Positions 62,589 to 64,000 of a DNA stretch of 64,000 bases are shown here, one piece after another (position 1 is the first letter of the stretch; the number at the start of each line of letters is the position of its first letter). The notes under the pieces were generated by a model. It searched no databases and was not told the origin of the DNA. It saw only the letters and a program-made list of their open reading frames with translations. Source of the DNA: Nevskia ramosa DSM 11499. Lineage in GTDB: Bacteria > Pseudomonadota > Gammaproteobacteria > Nevskiales > Nevskiaceae. The stretch is from positions 480,357 through 544,356 of the forward strand of contig NZ_ATVI01000005.1 of the NCBI RefSeq assembly GCF_000420645.1, given 5' to 3'. A program made the position numbers and the translations under genes.

Positions 62589-62816
62589 ATGTCACGTTTT
62601 TTCCGCAAGAAGAAGAGCTGCAAGTTCACTGCCGAAGGCACCATCCGGATCGACTACAAGGATCTGGCGACGCTGAAGCAGTACGTCTCCGAGAACGGCA
62701 AGATCGTGCCGAGCCGCATCACCGGCACCAAGGCGCGCTACCAGCGCCAGCTCGGTTCGGCGATCAAGAACGCGCGTTACCTCGCGCTGCTGCCGTACAC
62801 CGACGCCCACGAGTAA
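62589..62816 (+). CDS. rpsR: 30S ribosomal protein S18
   Basis: 75 residues, the usual length. It binds S6 on 16S rRNA. The sequence has [14 protein letters not shown] at the N-terminus and [24 protein letters not shown]. The following SD for rplI overlaps its stop codon region, suggesting coupling. Confidence 0.98.
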   Translation: MSRFFRKKKSCKFTAEGTIRIDYKDLATLKQYVSENGKIVPSRITGTKARYQRQLGSAIKNARYLALLPYTDAHE

Positions 62817-62828
62817 GGAGAAGAATCC

Positions 62829-63281
62829 ATGGAACTGATCCTGCTCGAAAAAGTGACCAACCTCGGCGACCTCGGTGATGTCGTCAAGGTCAAGTCCGGC
62901 TACGGCCGCAACTACCTGCTGCCGTCCGGCAAGGCGCTCACCGCCACCGCCGGCAACAAGGAAGTGTTCGAAGTCCGCAAGGCCGAACTGATGAAGAAGC
63001 ATGCCGAGACGCTGGCCGCCGCGAAGCTGCGTGCAGCGGCACTCGCCGGCAAGCACGTCACCATCAAGGCGCTGGCGGCTGACGAAGGCAAGCTGTACGG
63101 CTCGGTTGGCCCGGCGGAAATCGCCCGTGCCACCACCGGTACTGCGTACGTGCTCGAAAAGAGCGAGATCGATCTGCCGGAAGGCCCGATCCGCGTCATC
63201 GGCACCTACACCGTCGCCGTGCGCCTGCACGCCGAAGTCGAAACCACGCTGATCGTGGTGATCGAAGAAACCAAGGGCTAA
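62829..63281 (+). CDS. rplI: 50S ribosomal protein L9
   Basis: 150 residues, two-domain protein with a long connecting helix. It binds 23S rRNA domain V and projects from the ribosome. The family start MELILLEKVTNLGDLGDVVKVKSGYGRNYLLP is plain. AAGGAG overlaps the rpsR stop. It is followed by a terminator and dnaB. Confidence 0.98.
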   Translation: MELILLEKVTNLGDLGDVVKVKSGYGRNYLLPSGKALTATAGNKEVFEVRKAELMKKHAETLAAAKLRAAALAGKHVTIKALAADEGKLYGSVGPAEIARATTGTAYVLEKSEIDLPEGPIRVIGTYTVAVRLHAEVETTLIVVIEETKG

Positions 63282-63303
63282 AGCCTTTCGTTTCGTGGCA
63301 ACG

Positions 63304-63336
63304 ATCGGCCCGCCTCGCGCGGGCCGATTCGTTTCT
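63304..63336 (+). terminator. Terminator after rplI
   Basis: A 10-bp perfect stem (63304-63313 with 63319-63328) with a 5-nt loop is followed by TCGTTT. It should separate the ribosomal operon from dnaB. Confidence 0.7.
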
Positions 63337-63433
63337 GGCGCTTGCGGCCAGTCATGCACAAACTGTCCACAGCTTGTTCCGTGGCGGCCGCAAGTTCGAA
63401 CGCGCAAGCTTGATGATCCACCGAGAACCGACC

Positions 63434-64000
63434 ATGGCCACGCCTTTCCCGAACGCATCTCCTGGCAGCGCCCAGCCTGGCGCGCGGCTGGCCGCCAGTC
63501 CCAAGCATCCCCCTTACTCGCTGGAAGCCGAGCAGTCGGTGCTCGGCGGCCTGCTGCTGAACAATCGCGCCTGGTACGAGTTGGTCGATCAGGTTGCCGA
63601 AGAAGATTTCTACACTCAGGACCACCGGCAGATCTTCAAGGCGATCGGCGAACTGCTGAACGCCGGCCGGCCCTGCGATTTCGTCACCCTGTCCGAACAT
63701 CTGCGCCATCAGGGCAAGCTCGAGGACGCCGGCGGCATCAGCTATCTCGGCACCCTGGCCGCCGATACGCCATCGGCCGCCAACATCAAGGCCTATGCCG
63801 AGATCGTTCGCGAACGCTCGGTGCTGCGCTCGCTGATCGCCGCCGGCCAGGACATCGCCGAACTCGGCTATCAGCCCGAGGGCCGCACGCCCGGCATGCT
63901 GATCGACGTCGCCGAAAAGCAGGTCTTCGCGATCCGCGCGCGTGGCTCCAAGGCGGCCAGCCAGGCCAAGGACATGCCGATGCTGATGGATGCGATCGAG
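63434..64000 (+). CDS. dnaB: Replicative DNA helicase DnaB, N-terminal part
   Basis: The first 189 codons of dnaB; the gene continues past the window. The N-terminal DnaB domain is intact, from a variable leader (residues 1-25) into YSLEAEQSVLGGLLLNNRAW, then EEDFYTQDHRQIFKAI and the GGISYLGTLAADTPSAANI block, reaching the linker. The RecA-like ATPase domain is not in the window. Its place after rplI is standard. Confidence 0.95.
   Translation, partial: MATPFPNASPGSAQPGARLAASPKHPPYSLEAEQSVLGGLLLNNRAWYELVDQVAEEDFYTQDHRQIFKAIGELLNAGRPCDFVTLSEHLRHQGKLEDAGGISYLGTLAADTPSAANIKAYAEIVRERSVLRSLIAAGQDIAELGYQPEGRTPGMLIDVAEKQVFAIRARGSKAASQAKDMPMLMDAIE

Overview
The window is 64 kb of GC-rich chromosome (my estimate, low to mid 60s % GC) from a gammaproteobacterium. 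The order rpsB-tsf-pyrH-frr-uppS-cdsA-rseP-bamA-skp-lpxD-fabZ-lpxA-lpxB-rnhB-dnaE-accA-tilS-pyrG-kdsA-eno-ftsB, then miaA-hfq-hflX-hflK-hflC-hisZ-purA and rnr-rlmB-rpsF-rpsR-rplI-dnaB, is the classical gammaproteobacterial core. A Ca-type PQQ alcohol dehydrogenase, a DUF4394 lipoprotein and a uracil-catabolism (URC) cluster sit among these genes. Together they suggest a free-living aerobe of the Nevskiales/Xanthomonadales neighbourhood; that placement is an inference from gene content, not a search.

Layout. 1-3.6 kb: tail of an RND efflux pump, a secreted alpha/beta hydrolase overlapping an SDR oxidoreductase, and a convergent YheT-like hydrolase overlapping dapE. 4.9-8.0 kb: a minus-strand upp-URC4-URC1 operon for uracil degradation. 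8.5-10.9 kb: a DUF4394 lipoprotein and a DUF2721 membrane protein. 10.9-15.4 kb: dapD, glnD and map on the minus strand. 15.7-40.1 kb: the long plus-strand core run for ribosome assembly and recycling, undecaprenyl-phosphate and phospholipid synthesis, outer-membrane assembly, lipid A, replication, fatty-acid, CTP and KDO synthesis, and glycolysis. A 278-bp inverted-repeat element with a strong internal hairpin lies between tsf and the tsf terminator. 40.1-46.8 kb: an accessory block on the minus strand (two small exported proteins, exaA-like dehydrogenase, OmpR-type response regulator, histidine kinase) followed by a plus-strand outer-membrane-like protein. 46.8-54.1 kb: the miaA-hfq-hflXKC-hisZ-purA run. 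54.3-64 kb: tRNA-Leu(CAG) on the minus strand, rnr, an OmpA-like lipoprotein, a very large DUF2339 membrane protein, rlmB, a Sel1-like protein, rpsF-rpsR-rplI and the start of dnaB.

How it works together. Most genes are housekeeping and tightly packed, with many ATGA or GTGA overlaps that suggest translational coupling. The most notable observations are the URC module set between dapE and dapD; the MITE-like element; the absence of dxr between cdsA and rseP and of ispD-ispF after ftsB, both usual places for the MEP isoprenoid genes; an insertion in the coiled-coil region of EF-Ts; and three direct repeats with exact 11-bp period overlapping a candidate exaA promoter next to an OmpR-family regulator. 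No CRISPR array, prophage or intact insertion sequence was seen.
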